The position numbers were made by a program, and so were the translations under genes. Positions 1 through 6,857 of a DNA stretch of 14,553 nt are shown here, piece by piece (positions within the stretch are counted from its first letter, which is position 1; every line of letters starts with the position of its first letter). Source of the DNA: an uncultured Butyricicoccus sp. (GTDB lineage: Bacteria > Bacillota > Clostridia > Oscillospirales > Butyricicoccaceae); NCBI GenBank assembly GCA_900544475.1, contig UQVU01000038.1, positions 1 through 14,553 on the forward strand. The letters are read 5' to 3'. The notes beneath the pieces are model-generated. The model ran no database searches, was not told the DNA's origin, and saw nothing but the letters and a program-made list of their open reading frames with translations.

Positions 1-561
1 GGGGGCGTACTGGATTGCTTCTCCGGCATGATCAGTGAGCGAAATGACGGTGCTTCCATCGCAGAGGTTACCGGCAAGTACCTCGGTCACACCATGCAGA
101 ATATCATGCGTGTGTTCTCAGTTGTACTGTTGATCATGGTCGGTACGGTATTTGCAGTCGGCCCGGCCGGTTTGATCGTTACGCTATGCAAGAGCAACGG
201 TGTGTCCGGTGTGCTTTCGACCACGCTGTTCTGGCTGATCGTCATCCTGGTTTACTACTTTATTGCAACCTTTATTTCGATTGATAAGATCATCGGCAAG
301 GTATACCCGCTGTTCGGCATGTGCCTGATCATCATGGCGGTCGGCGTTATCATCGGTATCTTCACAAACCCGAACTACACTATTCCGGAAATCTGGACGC
401 ATCTGTACAATATGCACCCGTCCGGCACGCCGGTATGGAGCTTCATGTTCATCACGGTCGCGTGCGGCGCGATTTCCGGCTTCCATTCCACGCAGTCGCC
501 GTTGATGGCGCGCTGCATGAAGGACGAGAAGCAGGGTCACTTCGTATTCTACGGCGCATAA
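1..561 (+). pseudogene. cstA: CstA-family carbon starvation / pyruvate transporter, 5' end outside window, C-terminus truncated
   Basis: The reading frame is open from base 1, so the true start lies upstream and the ATG at 28 is only an internal methionine. The visible 186 residues contain the CstA signatures FSGMISERNDGASIAEVTGKY near the left edge and GAISGFHSTQSPLMARC close to the end, separated by several hydrophobic membrane segments. CstA proteins are inner-membrane carriers linked to peptide and pyruvate uptake. In family members the segment EKQG..VFYGA continues into more membrane helices (typically M-x-AEG-x-IALIWA). Here TAA follows FYGA directly and nothing CstA-like resumes in any frame before the next gene at 631. 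I therefore read it as a 3' truncated gene by deletion, probably non-functional. A short natural isoform is less likely because conserved core helices are lost. Confidence 0.8.
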
Positions 562-564
562 GAT

Positions 565-597
565 GCAGCCGGCCGTTCGTTCTGTTCGACCGGCTGC
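565..597 (+). terminator. Inverted repeat after the truncated transporter, possible terminator
   Basis: GCAGCCGG at 565-572 pairs exactly with CCGGCTGC at 590-597 around a 17-base loop, three bases after the stop codon of the transporter remnant. It is placed like a terminator, but no T-run follows (AATCATCC), so efficiency is doubtful. It may be the original terminator of the intact transporter gene brought close by the deletion. Confidence 0.35.
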
Positions 598-630
598 AAT
601 CATCCGCAGAAGTAATTGAGGTGACGGAAA

Positions 631-1644
631 ATGATGTTCAAACCTTATCCGCTCGGTTCCGGGCGCATAGATGACGCGGCGCTCGCCGAGGATAAAAAAA
701 GCTGCCGGAAAATCGGCCCGTGCGGCATGGGCGAAAAGGCGCTGTACCTCAACAGCTTTTTCATTGACCGCCGGTACTACGTGCCGTTTTCCGCCGTTAC
801 GCGCGTCTACAAGCGCGTCGCCATGAGCCGCGGCGGCTTCACCGGCAAGGGAATTTTCGCCAGTATGGCGTATCTGGTCGTGGAGTTCGAGGGCGGCCGC
901 CGGAAAGCCTGCAACTTCAAGTACGAGGCGCAGGTCGATGAGTTTCTCAGCGCCATGCGTGCCGCGCATCCGTCTATTCCGTGCGTGAGCGAGGCGGCAG
1001 AGCAGCGCATCGCGGAGGAAAAGGCACGCCGCGAGGAAGAGGAGCGCCGCCGTCCCCCGATGAGCGAGGCGGCAGAAAAGACCGTGCGTCTTTTAGATAA
1101 CGCCATCGACTACCTCGATGAGCGCCCCGAGCTGACCGAGGGCCTGAGCATGGCGGCAAAGCGCCGCCGCAATTATCAGTGCACGAACGGAAGCTACCGT
1201 TGGGCGGCGATGGTGATCACCATGCTCGGCTTTGCGGCTCTCGCTTTCGGCATCTTCGCCTTCACGCAGCATAATTCGTTCGCGGTTTACTTTACGCTGT
1301 TCGGCCTTGCCGCGATTTTCACCTTCGCCGGCTTCAGCGTGCTCCCGACCGCACGCAACAACCGCACCGCCATCATGAAAAACGATGCGCAGGCGCAGGA
1401 GAAAATGCAGGCGTACCTGTCGGACTACCTGAACTTTCCGCTTCCGGCCCGCTACGCGCATCCGGTTGTGCTGCGCCGTATGCAGCGTGCCATTCTGGAC
1501 GGCCGCGCGGTCACGGCAGAGCAGGCGCTCGCTGTCGTCAAGGACGACCTCAAGGCGCTGAACGCCGACGTGCAGGTGTCGCAGGAGGAATATGACGAGG
1601 TGGTCGCCATCAAGCCGATGTTCCTCAACGCAGATTATCAGTAA
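631..1644 (+). CDS. Uncharacterised two-TM protein with possible PH-like N-terminal domain (337 aa)
   Basis: I do not recognise a named family. The start at 631 is preceded by GAGGTGA at 618-624; the adjacent second ATG at 634 is an equally possible start. Residues about 30-110 alternate beta-type strands (ALYLNSFFID, YYVPFSAVTRVY, AYLVVEFEGG) and end in a helix-like stretch, a pattern resembling PH/GRAM-like membrane-associated domains; this is inference. A highly charged Glu/Arg helix follows (about 121-145). Two hydrophobic segments at about 191-211 and 217-238 form a TM hairpin. The C-terminal 100 residues are soluble and helical. There is no signal peptide, so both ends are probably cytoplasmic. 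It appears monocistronic, 69 bases after the transporter remnant and convergent with the oxidoreductase downstream. A housekeeping membrane-associated protein is possible, but no function is claimed. Confidence 0.8.
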   Translation: MMFKPYPLGSGRIDDAALAEDKKSCRKIGPCGMGEKALYLNSFFIDRRYYVPFSAVTRVYKRVAMSRGGFTGKGIFASMAYLVVEFEGGRRKACNFKYEAQVDEFLSAMRAAHPSIPCVSEAAEQRIAEEKARREEEERRRPPMSEAAEKTVRLLDNAIDYLDERPELTEGLSMAAKRRRNYQCTNGSYRWAAMVITMLGFAALAFGIFAFTQHNSFAVYFTLFGLAAIFTFAGFSVLPTARNNRTAIMKNDAQAQEKMQAYLSDYLNFPLPARYAHPVVLRRMQRAILDGRAVTAEQALAVVKDDLKALNADVQVSQEEYDEVVAIKPMFLNADYQ

Positions 1645-1652
1645 AAAGCAGA

Positions 1653-1704
1653 AATCCCCCGTGGAGCAACGTGAAATGTGCTCCGACGGGGGATTGGTGT
1701 TTTT
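1653..1704 (+). terminator. Bidirectional rho-independent terminator between convergent genes
   Basis: A GC-rich stem (AATCCCCCGTGGAGCA at 1653-1668 against TGCTCCGACGGGGGATT at 1679-1695, one bulged base) lies 8 bases after the stop of the 631-1644 gene. It is followed on the plus strand by GTGTTTTT. On the minus strand the hairpin is followed by TTTCTGCTTTTT, so it can also end the convergent oxidoreductase gene. Confidence 0.85.
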
Positions 1705-1710
1705 CGGGGG

Positions 1711-2409
1711 TTATCTGTCCGTCCACGGGCGGCGCTTGCCGTGCCAGCCGGCCTTCTCCCACGAGGAAAAGTCGGGTTCGGAACGCGCGGAATGCAGGTG
1801 GGCAAAGCGGATGAGGTGAAACCACCGCTTGGCGCGGCGGTTGTATCCGGTTTTTCCTGCGCCGCTTTGAATGCGCCGGGCCATGCGGCCGGTCTGCGCA
1901 TGAATGCGCTCCTGAATACGCGGCGGAACCTCGGCGGGGCGGGACGCCTGCACGCCGAACGTCAGGCGGTATACCTTGCGGACGCCCCACATTTCAAGGC
2001 TGTCCGCGATGTCCTTCGCGGTGCTTTTCAGACCGCCGCCCGCCGCCGTCGCGATTACGACCGCCTGCTTGTGCGCCATTTCCGGGCGCGGACGGTGAAC
2101 GACCCACCATGTCCCGAAATGGTCGAGAAAGCTCATCATCTGGCCGGTGGCGTGATAGACATAGACCGGACTTGCGAAAATCAGCAGGTCGGCCGCGAGA
2201 ATGGCGTCCGCGAGCGGCTTCAAGCGGCCGTAATGCGGACAGTGCGTCAGGTCGGTCCGGAAGCAGGTATAGCAGCCGAGGCAGGGCGCGTCGAAGTCGC
2301 GCGGCAGAAAAAACTCCTGCGTTTCGCCGCCGACCTTGTGCGCCAGCTCACGCGCCGCCAGACAGGTGCTTCCCTCGTGGCTCTGCCCGTGAATGATGAC
2401 CGTTCTCAT
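1711..2409 (-). CDS. Flavodoxin-fold NAD(P)H-dependent oxidoreductase (NADPH-dependent FMN reductase family), 232 aa
   Basis: The start at 2409 (MRTVIIHGQSHEGST) is chosen over an in-frame ATG at 2475 because the family begins directly with its first beta strand and because GGAAGG (complement of 2419-2424) lies 9 bases upstream. The first strand plus GQSHEGST (8-14) is the FMN-phosphate loop. CLGCYTCF with Cys43, Cys46, Cys49 and the later Cys57 is the cysteine cluster common in clostridial members, some of which bind an iron-sulfur cluster or use the cysteines for redox. ADLLIFASPVYVYHATGQM (73-91) is the second flavin-contact strand, and FLDHFGTWW follows. The C-terminal 60 residues are basic. 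It is a cytoplasmic flavoprotein likely reducing quinones, nitro compounds or flavin; substrate unknown. It has its own promoter at 2505-2533 and shares a terminator with the convergent gene. Confidence 0.88.
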   Translation of the reverse strand: MRTVIIHGQSHEGSTCLAARELAHKVGGETQEFFLPRDFDAPCLGCYTCFRTDLTHCPHYGRLKPLADAILAADLLIFASPVYVYHATGQMMSFLDHFGTWWVVHRPRPEMAHKQAVVIATAAGGGLKSTAKDIADSLEMWGVRKVYRLTFGVQASRPAEVPPRIQERIHAQTGRMARRIQSGAGKTGYNRRAKRWFHLIRFAHLHSARSEPDFSSWEKAGWHGKRRPWTDR

Positions 2410-2504
2410 GAAAATACGCCTTCCTTTCGCGCTGCCGGATGCCGGAACGCTTCCCGGCGTCCGGATGTTTCCCATCTGCTGTTCTCTCTGTTTGTGGTAC
2501 GTTC

Positions 2505-2533
2505 AGCATAGCAGAGAAACGCCAAAAATACAA
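2505..2533 (-). promoter_or_regulatory. Sigma-A type promoter of the oxidoreductase gene
   Basis: On the minus strand TTGTAT (complement of 2528-2533) and TATGCT (complement of 2505-2510) are separated by 17 bases, about 95 bases upstream of the start at 2409. The -35 box ends one base before the left end of the 161-bp inverted-repeat element at 2535, so the element insertion stopped right at the promoter edge. Confidence 0.65.
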
Positions 2534-2534
2534 G

Positions 2535-2695
2535 GGCAACACCGCACAATTAAAGCTGCGGCGCTTTGCGGAAATTTTGTGCCCTGACTTTGTTGCGATT
2601 TCACGGTAATACGTCAAGTATTACCGCAAAACCGCGCCTCGTCAGTACGCAAAATTTACTCGCAAATCGCTCTTGTCCAATTATGCGGTATTGCC
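2535..2695. mobile_element. 161-bp MITE-like inverted-repeat element, copy 1
   Basis: The segment starts GGCAACACCGCACAATT and ends AATTATGCGGTATTGCC, which are near-perfect inverted repeats (two mismatches in 17). It matches the segment at 7344-7504 over its full 161 bases with, by my hand count, eight substitutions and no gaps. It contains an internal perfect hairpin CGGTAATAC/GTATTACCG (2604-2612 / 2618-2626) and no credible coding frame. Small size, terminal inverted repeats and dispersed copies fit a miniature inverted-repeat transposable element mobilised by a transposase elsewhere. No clear target-site duplication is visible at this copy (ACAAG on the left, TTCAA on the right). Confidence 0.8.
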
Positions 2696-2893
2696 TTCAA
2701 CTGGCGCAGCATTTCGCGAATGCTCGAACTGAAAAAACTGCTCCTCACCGCCATCGAGGAGCATCGGGAGCTGCCGGAGACCGAGCGCGGCAATCTTCTG
2801 GGCGAGTGCGACCTTATCATGAGCTTTCTCTGCTACAACGACATCAGCGCGATGAGCCGCCTGCACCGCAGCGCAAGCAGCCGGAACAGCTGA
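2696..2893 (+). pseudogene. Internal fragment of a MalT-like LuxR-family transcriptional regulator
   Basis: From the right end of the element the plus frame reads FNWRSISRMLELKK, then LLLTAIEEHRELPETERG and a stretch containing LIMSFLCYNDISAMSRLHRS, stopping at 2893. The segment with SFLxYNDIxxMSxLHRxA is, from memory of the family, typical of the helical repeat region of large (about 800 aa) MalT-like LuxR regulators. Only about 65 residues remain, with neither the ATPase nor the LuxR DNA-binding domain, so it cannot act as a regulator. An ATG at 2720 could start a 57-aa product but has no good ribosome binding site. It begins exactly at the element boundary and is followed by a strong terminator. 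The family assignment is moderately sure; its fragmentary nature is clear. Confidence 0.6.
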
Positions 2894-2915
2894 AAACTTC
2901 ACAGAAACAGGCTCA

Positions 2916-2958
2916 AGGGTCTGCCGCAGTTTTTATCCTGCGGCAGACCCTCATTTTT
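2916..2958 (+). terminator. Strong rho-independent terminator after the regulator fragment
   Basis: AGGGTCTGCCGCAG (2916-2929) pairs over 14 bases without mismatch with CTGCGGCAGACCCT (2938-2951), loop TTTTTATC, followed by CATTTTT. It probably belonged to the gene whose fragment precedes it. Confidence 0.85.
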
Positions 2959-2968
2959 GGCGGTATAA

Positions 2969-2980
2969 CGGTATTGCCTT
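2969..2980 (-). repeat. Solo terminal inverted-repeat end of the MITE-like family
   Basis: CGGTATTGCCTT is the outer 12 bases of the element's right end (its complement AAGGCAATACCG matches the left end of the copy at 7344). No element body is attached on the left. It touches the stop codon of the aldo/keto reductase remnant (TTA at 2979-2981). At 12 bases the match is short, so it may be partly chance, but its position between two gene scraps supports a real remnant. Confidence 0.45.
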
Positions 2981-3197
2981 AAACGATGGTCATGAACCAC
3001 TCGCCCGTCTTGGGGTCGTAGTGCGGGAAGAACAGGCTTTCGCCATGTCCTCGGCGGTCAGCGTGAAGTCGAACAGGTCGAAGTTCTGCTGCATACGCTC
3101 CTTGTAGACCGACTTCGGGATAACGACAACACCGCTCTGCATGAGGAAGCGGAGCGCGGTCTGTGCGGCGGTCTTGCCGCATTTCGCGCCGATTAGA
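2979..3197 (-). pseudogene. C-terminal remnant of an aldo/keto reductase, frameshifted
   Basis: On the minus strand the upstream part reads KCGKTAAQTALRFLMQSG, then VVVIPKSVYKERMQQNFDLF and DFTLTAEDMA, which is the conserved C-terminal third of NADPH-dependent aldo/keto reductases, including the IPKS and R-x-x-x-NFD cofactor-contact motifs. The family continues into a short helix and then ESLFF.HYDP. Here ESLFFPHYDPKTGEWFMTIV is present but in another frame, starting straight after AEDMA near 3046. About seven or eight codons of the intervening helix seem to be missing with a non-multiple of three, giving a frameshift. No N-terminal TIM-barrel sequence precedes it: upstream of about 3197 the plus-strand promoter of the next gene begins. 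It is a dead remnant. Confidence 0.8.
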
Positions 3198-3267
3198 GAA
3201 GGGACGCGCCTCTCTGCAAAAAACTGATAAATCAGACGAAAAAACTGCCCATTCGCGCCGTTTTCCC

Positions 3268-3296
3268 TTGTACTTCCAGAAAAATGATGATAAAAT
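3268..3296 (+). promoter_or_regulatory. Sigma-A type promoter of the hybrid histidine kinase
   Basis: TTGTAC at 3268-3273 and TAAAAT at 3291-3296 are separated by exactly 17 bases in a locally AT-rich stretch, about 60 bases upstream of the kinase start. No other good promoter is visible between the aldo/keto reductase remnant and the kinase. Confidence 0.65.
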
Positions 3297-3355
3297 AAAA
3301 ATGTATAAGTCTTTTCAACAAAAGCCGACTGTATCTGGCTCAAGGGGGAAACGAA

Positions 3356-6300
3356 ATGAGCAGGATAAAGACAACAGCACGAAACGGGTATCTGTGCATC
3401 GCAATGTGCCTGTGCTTTCTTTTTACACTGCTGCCTGCGGCCGGCGCCGCGCCGGATAACAGGACGAAAACCATCCGCGCCGCATGGTACGAGGATTCCG
3501 ACCATATTACCGGCGAAAAGGGCGAGCGCAGCGGCTATGGCTACGAATACGAGCAGGCGGTCGCCTCCTACACCGGCTGGCGCTATGACTACGTAAAGGG
3601 CGACTGGTCCGAGCTGCCGATGGGCGAGGAGAAGTGTTACCTCTACGCCGACCTGACGGACGGGAAAATCTCGCCCTCCGACCTTTCGACACTCAACGGC
3701 AAAAAAATCGTTGTCTTAGAGGGCAGCGTGCAGGGCGAGCAGTTCATCGAGTGGGAGCAGATCCACGGCATCCGGACGCAGCATATTGAGATTCACAGCA
3801 TGGAGAAGGCTATCGCTCTCGCGCAGCGGCACAAAATCGACGGCGTTATCTACAGCGAAACGCCGAAGTGGCCGGCGGCCGGTATGTCCGCCATCACGCA
3901 GATCGGCGGGTCGGATGTTTATTTCGCGATCAACCCCAATCGCCCCGACCTGAAAGAAGAGCTCGACAACGCCATGCGCAAGATGTCGAACGATATGCCG
4001 TTCTACGCGGACGAGCTGTACAAGCGCTACCTCAGCGCGACTTCGACCGCCGTCCTCGACAGCACGGAAAAGGACTGGCTCGCACAGCACGGCGACATCC
4101 GCGTCGGCTGGCTGATTGACGACATCGGTTACAGCAACTTCGAGCCGGGCGTTCCCGGCAAGCTGACCGGCATCATCACGGACTACATCGTTTATGCGAA
4201 GGACTGCCTGGGCGAAAATACGCTGAGCTTCCTTCTGAAGGGGTTCGATTCGCAGGAGGAGCAGCTTCAGGCACTCAAAAACGGGGAGATCGACATGATT
4301 TTCCACGCGGCGCAGAACCCGTACATGGCCGAACGGAACGACCTTATTCTGTCGAACACCGTCATGAAAGTGTCTCTTGCGGCGGTCACGACGCAGAAAT
4401 CCCTCTATGAGGACAAAGCGTGCAGCGTTGCGGTCGTAAGCGACGATCTTGTGCTGCAATGGTACATCTCGTATTACCATCCGACGTGGCAGGTCGTCGC
4501 GTGCGACTCGCAGCAAACGGCGGAGGAAATCGTGCGCAGCGGCGGGGCGGACTGCTTCCTCGTGGAGAACGGACGGCTCAATCAGTACATGGAGGACAAC
4601 CGCTACCGCTGCGTGTTTCTGACGCAGCCGCAGGAGCTTTCGTTCGCGGTGCGCCGCGACAATCCGGTGCTGCTCGCTATCCTGAATAAAACGCTCAAAA
4701 CCATGCAGTCCTCCATGCTGACCGGTGCGCTGTCGCTCTATGACAGCTCCGCGCAGCGCGTCACCCTCGCGAGCTTCGTCAAGGATAATCTGCTTCCTGT
4801 CGCGAGCGGATTTCTCGCGTTCTTCCTGATGATCCTGCTCGTCATTCTCGGCTTTCTGCGCAAGTCACGCATGGCCGAGGCAACCGCACGAGAAGCTGCC
4901 GCGCAGTCGCTTGAGCTGAACCGGCAGCTCCAGAAAAGCCAGCAGGAGCTTCAGGCCGCGCTCATTCAGGCGGAAAGCGCAAACGCCGCGAAAACGACCT
5001 TTCTTTCCAATATGTCGCACGACATCCGCACCCCGATGAACGCCATCGTGGGCATCACACGGCTGATGGAGCACGAAAACGGACTGACCGACCGCCTGCG
5101 CGGCTACATTCACAAAGTACAGTCATCGAGCCGCCATCTGCTCGGCCTTATCAACGATATTCTGGATATGAGCCGCATCGAGTCGCGCGAGGTCAAGCTG
5201 AAAACGGAGGAGGTCAGCCTCGCCGAGCAGGTGGGTCAGGTGGACAGCATCATCCGCGCACAGGCGAACGAACGCAAACAGAATTTTGTCATCTGCAGCA
5301 AGGACATTGTGCACGAAAACCTCATCTGCGACGGCGTGCACCTGCGGCAGGTTTTCCTCAACCTGCTTTCGAACGCGGTCAAGTATACGCCCGAGGGCGG
5401 TGATATTGAGTTTGAGCTGAGCGAGCTGCCGTGCAGCATTTACGGCTACGCGAAGTTCGCCTTTACCGTGACCGATACCGGCTACGGCATGACGCCCGAG
5501 TTTGTGGGGCACATCTTCGAGCCGTTCACCCGCGCGGAAAATTCCATGACGAACAAGGTGCAGGGCACCGGCCTCGGCATGGCGATTACGAAAAACATCG
5601 TTGACCTGATGGGCGGCGAAATTAGGGTCGAAAGCGAGGTCGGAAAGGGCAGCCGCTTTACGGTCACGCTGACGCTGCGGCTCAACGAGCGGGCCGACCG
5701 CACGAACGGCGCGGAGCACGTGCTGCTGATTTCTGAGGACGAGCGCCTCATCCGCAACACCCGTGCGGCGCTGAGCGAAACCGATACCGCGTTCGAGGCG
5801 GCACACTTTGACGAGGCGGAAAAGCGCCTGCGCGAGGGCACGACCGACGTTATCATGCTGACCGGCGCACTGCCGGGGAAAACGCTCAAGGAAACGGTCA
5901 GCCTGTGCCGCGAGCTTGCGAAAAACGCCGTGCTCATTTTCTTTGTGGACTATCAGCAGGAGGAGAAAACGCAGGCGGAGCTCACCGAGAGCGGCGTGGA
6001 CGGCATGATACCGCGTCCGTTCTTCCTGTCGCATCTCGCAAGCGCTATCGCCTCGACCCGCGCCCGCACGGTTTCGAGCAGTCCGAACCGCACCATTCTC
6101 TACGGAAAGCGCTTCCTGTGCGCCGAGGACAACGAGCTGAACGCGGAAATCCTGAAAGAGCTGCTGCATATGTACGGCGCGGAATGCACCATCTATCCGG
6201 ACGGCAAGCAGCTGACGGAAGCCTTCAAAACGCTGAAACCCGGCGAGTATGACGCTATCCTGATGGACGTACAGATGCCCGTGATGAACGGCCTTGACGC

Positions 6301-6487
6301 GACCCGCGCTGTCCGTAGCGGCGGCAATCCGCTTGGCCGCACGATACCGATTATCGCCATGACGGCGAACGCCTTTTCCGAGGACGTTCAGAACTGCCTG
6401 GACGCCGGCATGGACGCGCATATCGCGAAGCCGCTCGATATTGCGCTTCTCGAAAAAACGCTCCGCAGCCTGCTGCACAAGAGATAA
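3356..6487 (+). CDS. Membrane hybrid sensor histidine kinase with tandem solute-binding (SBP_bac_3-like) sensor domains
   Basis: The 1043-aa protein starts at 3356 behind AAGGGGG (3342-3348). Order: signal peptide (about 1-31, cut near AGAA); first periplasmic binding-protein-like domain (about 37-229); second (about 245-462); TM helix about 480-502; coiled coil to about 548; HisKA with phospho-acceptor His555 in SHDIRTPMNAI; ATPase domain with N-box Asn673, DTGYGM at 707 and GTGLGM from 737; degenerate receiver about 786-900; intact receiver with acidic Glu924/Asp925, phospho-acceptor Asp971 (LMDVQMPVMNG) and Lys1025. It should sense a small ligand such as an amino acid outside the cell and phosphorylate its own receiver; no regulator or DNA-binding partner is adjacent. 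In the first sensor domain the sequence jumps from GDWSE to LPMGEEKCYLY (residues 82-97), omitting the roughly 35-residue NGEIDL.....TPER segment normal for the fold. In the degenerate receiver Thr836 occupies the phospho-Asp position and Arg replaces Lys. Confidence 0.93.
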   Translation: MSRIKTTARNGYLCIAMCLCFLFTLLPAAGAAPDNRTKTIRAAWYEDSDHITGEKGERSGYGYEYEQAVASYTGWRYDYVKGDWSELPMGEEKCYLYADLTDGKISPSDLSTLNGKKIVVLEGSVQGEQFIEWEQIHGIRTQHIEIHSMEKAIALAQRHKIDGVIYSETPKWPAAGMSAITQIGGSDVYFAINPNRPDLKEELDNAMRKMSNDMPFYADELYKRYLSATSTAVLDSTEKDWLAQHGDIRVGWLIDDIGYSNFEPGVPGKLTGIITDYIVYAKDCLGENTLSFLLKGFDSQEEQLQALKNGEIDMIFHAAQNPYMAERNDLILSNTVMKVSLAAVTTQKSLYEDKACSVAVVSDDLVLQWYISYYHPTWQVVACDSQQTAEEIVRSGGADCFLVENGRLNQYMEDNRYRCVFLTQPQELSFAVRRDNPVLLAILNKTLKTMQSSMLTGALSLYDSSAQRVTLASFVKDNLLPVASGFLAFFLMILLVILGFLRKSRMAEATAREAAAQSLELNRQLQKSQQELQAALIQAESANAAKTTFLSNMSHDIRTPMNAIVGITRLMEHENGLTDRLRGYIHKVQSSSRHLLGLINDILDMSRIESREVKLKTEEVSLAEQVGQVDSIIRAQANERKQNFVICSKDIVHENLICDGVHLRQVFLNLLSNAVKYTPEGGDIEFELSELPCSIYGYAKFAFTVTDTGYGMTPEFVGHIFEPFTRAENSMTNKVQGTGLGMAITKNIVDLMGGEIRVESEVGKGSRFTVTLTLRLNERADRTNGAEHVLLISEDERLIRNTRAALSETDTAFEAAHFDEAEKRLREGTTDVIMLTGALPGKTLKETVSLCRELAKNAVLIFFVDYQQEEKTQAELTESGVDGMIPRPFFLSHLASAIASTRARTVSSSPNRTILYGKRFLCAEDNELNAEILKELLHMYGAECTIYPDGKQLTEAFKTLKPGEYDAILMDVQMPVMNGLDATRAVRSGGNPLGRTIPIIAMTANAFSEDVQNCLDAGMDAHIAKPLDIALLEKTLRSLLHKR

Positions 6488-6495
6488 CCAAAAAT

Positions 6496-6538
6496 ACCTC
6501 CCTGCACCGCCGTGAAAGGCTTTGTGCAGGGAGGTTTT
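6496..6538 (+). terminator. Rho-independent terminator of the hybrid kinase gene
   Basis: ACCTCCCTGCAC (6496-6507) pairs without mismatch with GTGCAGGGAGGT (6524-6535) and is followed by TTTTCG. It lies 8 bases after the kinase stop codon. Confidence 0.85.
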
Positions 6539-6595
6539 CGTAGGTCTGAATGTGTTTGCCGGGCGCTTGCCGCGCAGAAGACAACGAAACTCTGG

Positions 6596-6615
6596 TTTAA
6601 TTGTGCGGTGTTGCC
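6596..6615 (-). repeat. Solo terminal inverted-repeat end of the MITE-like family
   Basis: The complement of 6596-6615, GGCAACACCGCACAATTAAA, is identical over 20 bases to the left end of the element copy at 2535-2554. No internal element sequence follows, so it is one isolated end facing leftwards. A 20-base identity is too long for chance in this window. Confidence 0.75.
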
Positions 6616-6670
6616 TTTTTTCCGTGCAGCATTTTCGGGGGCGGGATTGTATCTCTGATGAAGACGATAA

Positions 6671-6808
6671 AACACCAACGCATTTGCCGGAAACGGCACG
6701 CTCATGGTGCCGGTCCGCGCACTCGGCGAGGAAAACTACTTCGCCTATACCGCCATCCCGGACGCTGTCGGCCTGACCGAGGCACAGCTCGAGGCGGCGC
6801 TGAAATAA
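6671..6808 (+). pseudogene. C-terminal remnant of an unrecognised protein
   Basis: Within the 460-base gap between the kinase and the flavoprotein gene, the plus frame after a stop at 6668 reads NTNAFAGNGTLMVPVRALGE, then ENYFAYTAIPDAVGLTEAQL and EAALK, ending at TAA 6806-6808. The composition and codon pattern look coding, and NGTLMVPVRALGE slightly resembles the MVPvRa.aE motif of copper amine oxidase-like stalk domains, but the rest does not, so no family is claimed. There is no ribosome binding site in front of the internal ATG at 6704. I interpret it as the tail of a deleted gene, lying just right of the solo element end. Apart from the terminator and this remnant, nothing else is seen in 6540-6947 except a possible promoter. 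Confidence 0.4.
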
Positions 6809-6857
6809 CGGGCGCAATGGTTTCCTTTTGGTAACTACGGCACAATATTGTGCGTAC

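Noticed and set aside
1678-2511. A plus-strand frame of 277 codons opposite the oxidoreductase
   Set aside because: The minus strand carries the flavodoxin motifs, cysteine cluster, promoter and ribosome binding site; the plus frame starts inside the terminator hairpin.
2604-2626. Internal hairpin of the element as a rho-independent terminator
   Set aside because: The stem is AT-rich and is followed by CAAAACC rather than a T-run; it is better seen as an internal structure of the element.
2566-2982. A plus-strand 138-codon frame across the element and the gene scraps
   Set aside because: It crosses the element boundary and the terminator and reads the regulator fragment in the wrong frame; it has no ribosome binding site.
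5123-6817. A 564-codon minus-strand frame opposite the hybrid kinase
   Set aside because: It runs antisense to conserved HisKA, ATPase and receiver motifs, and also through the terminator at 6496-6538. Its product is Arg/Ala/His-rich without motifs.
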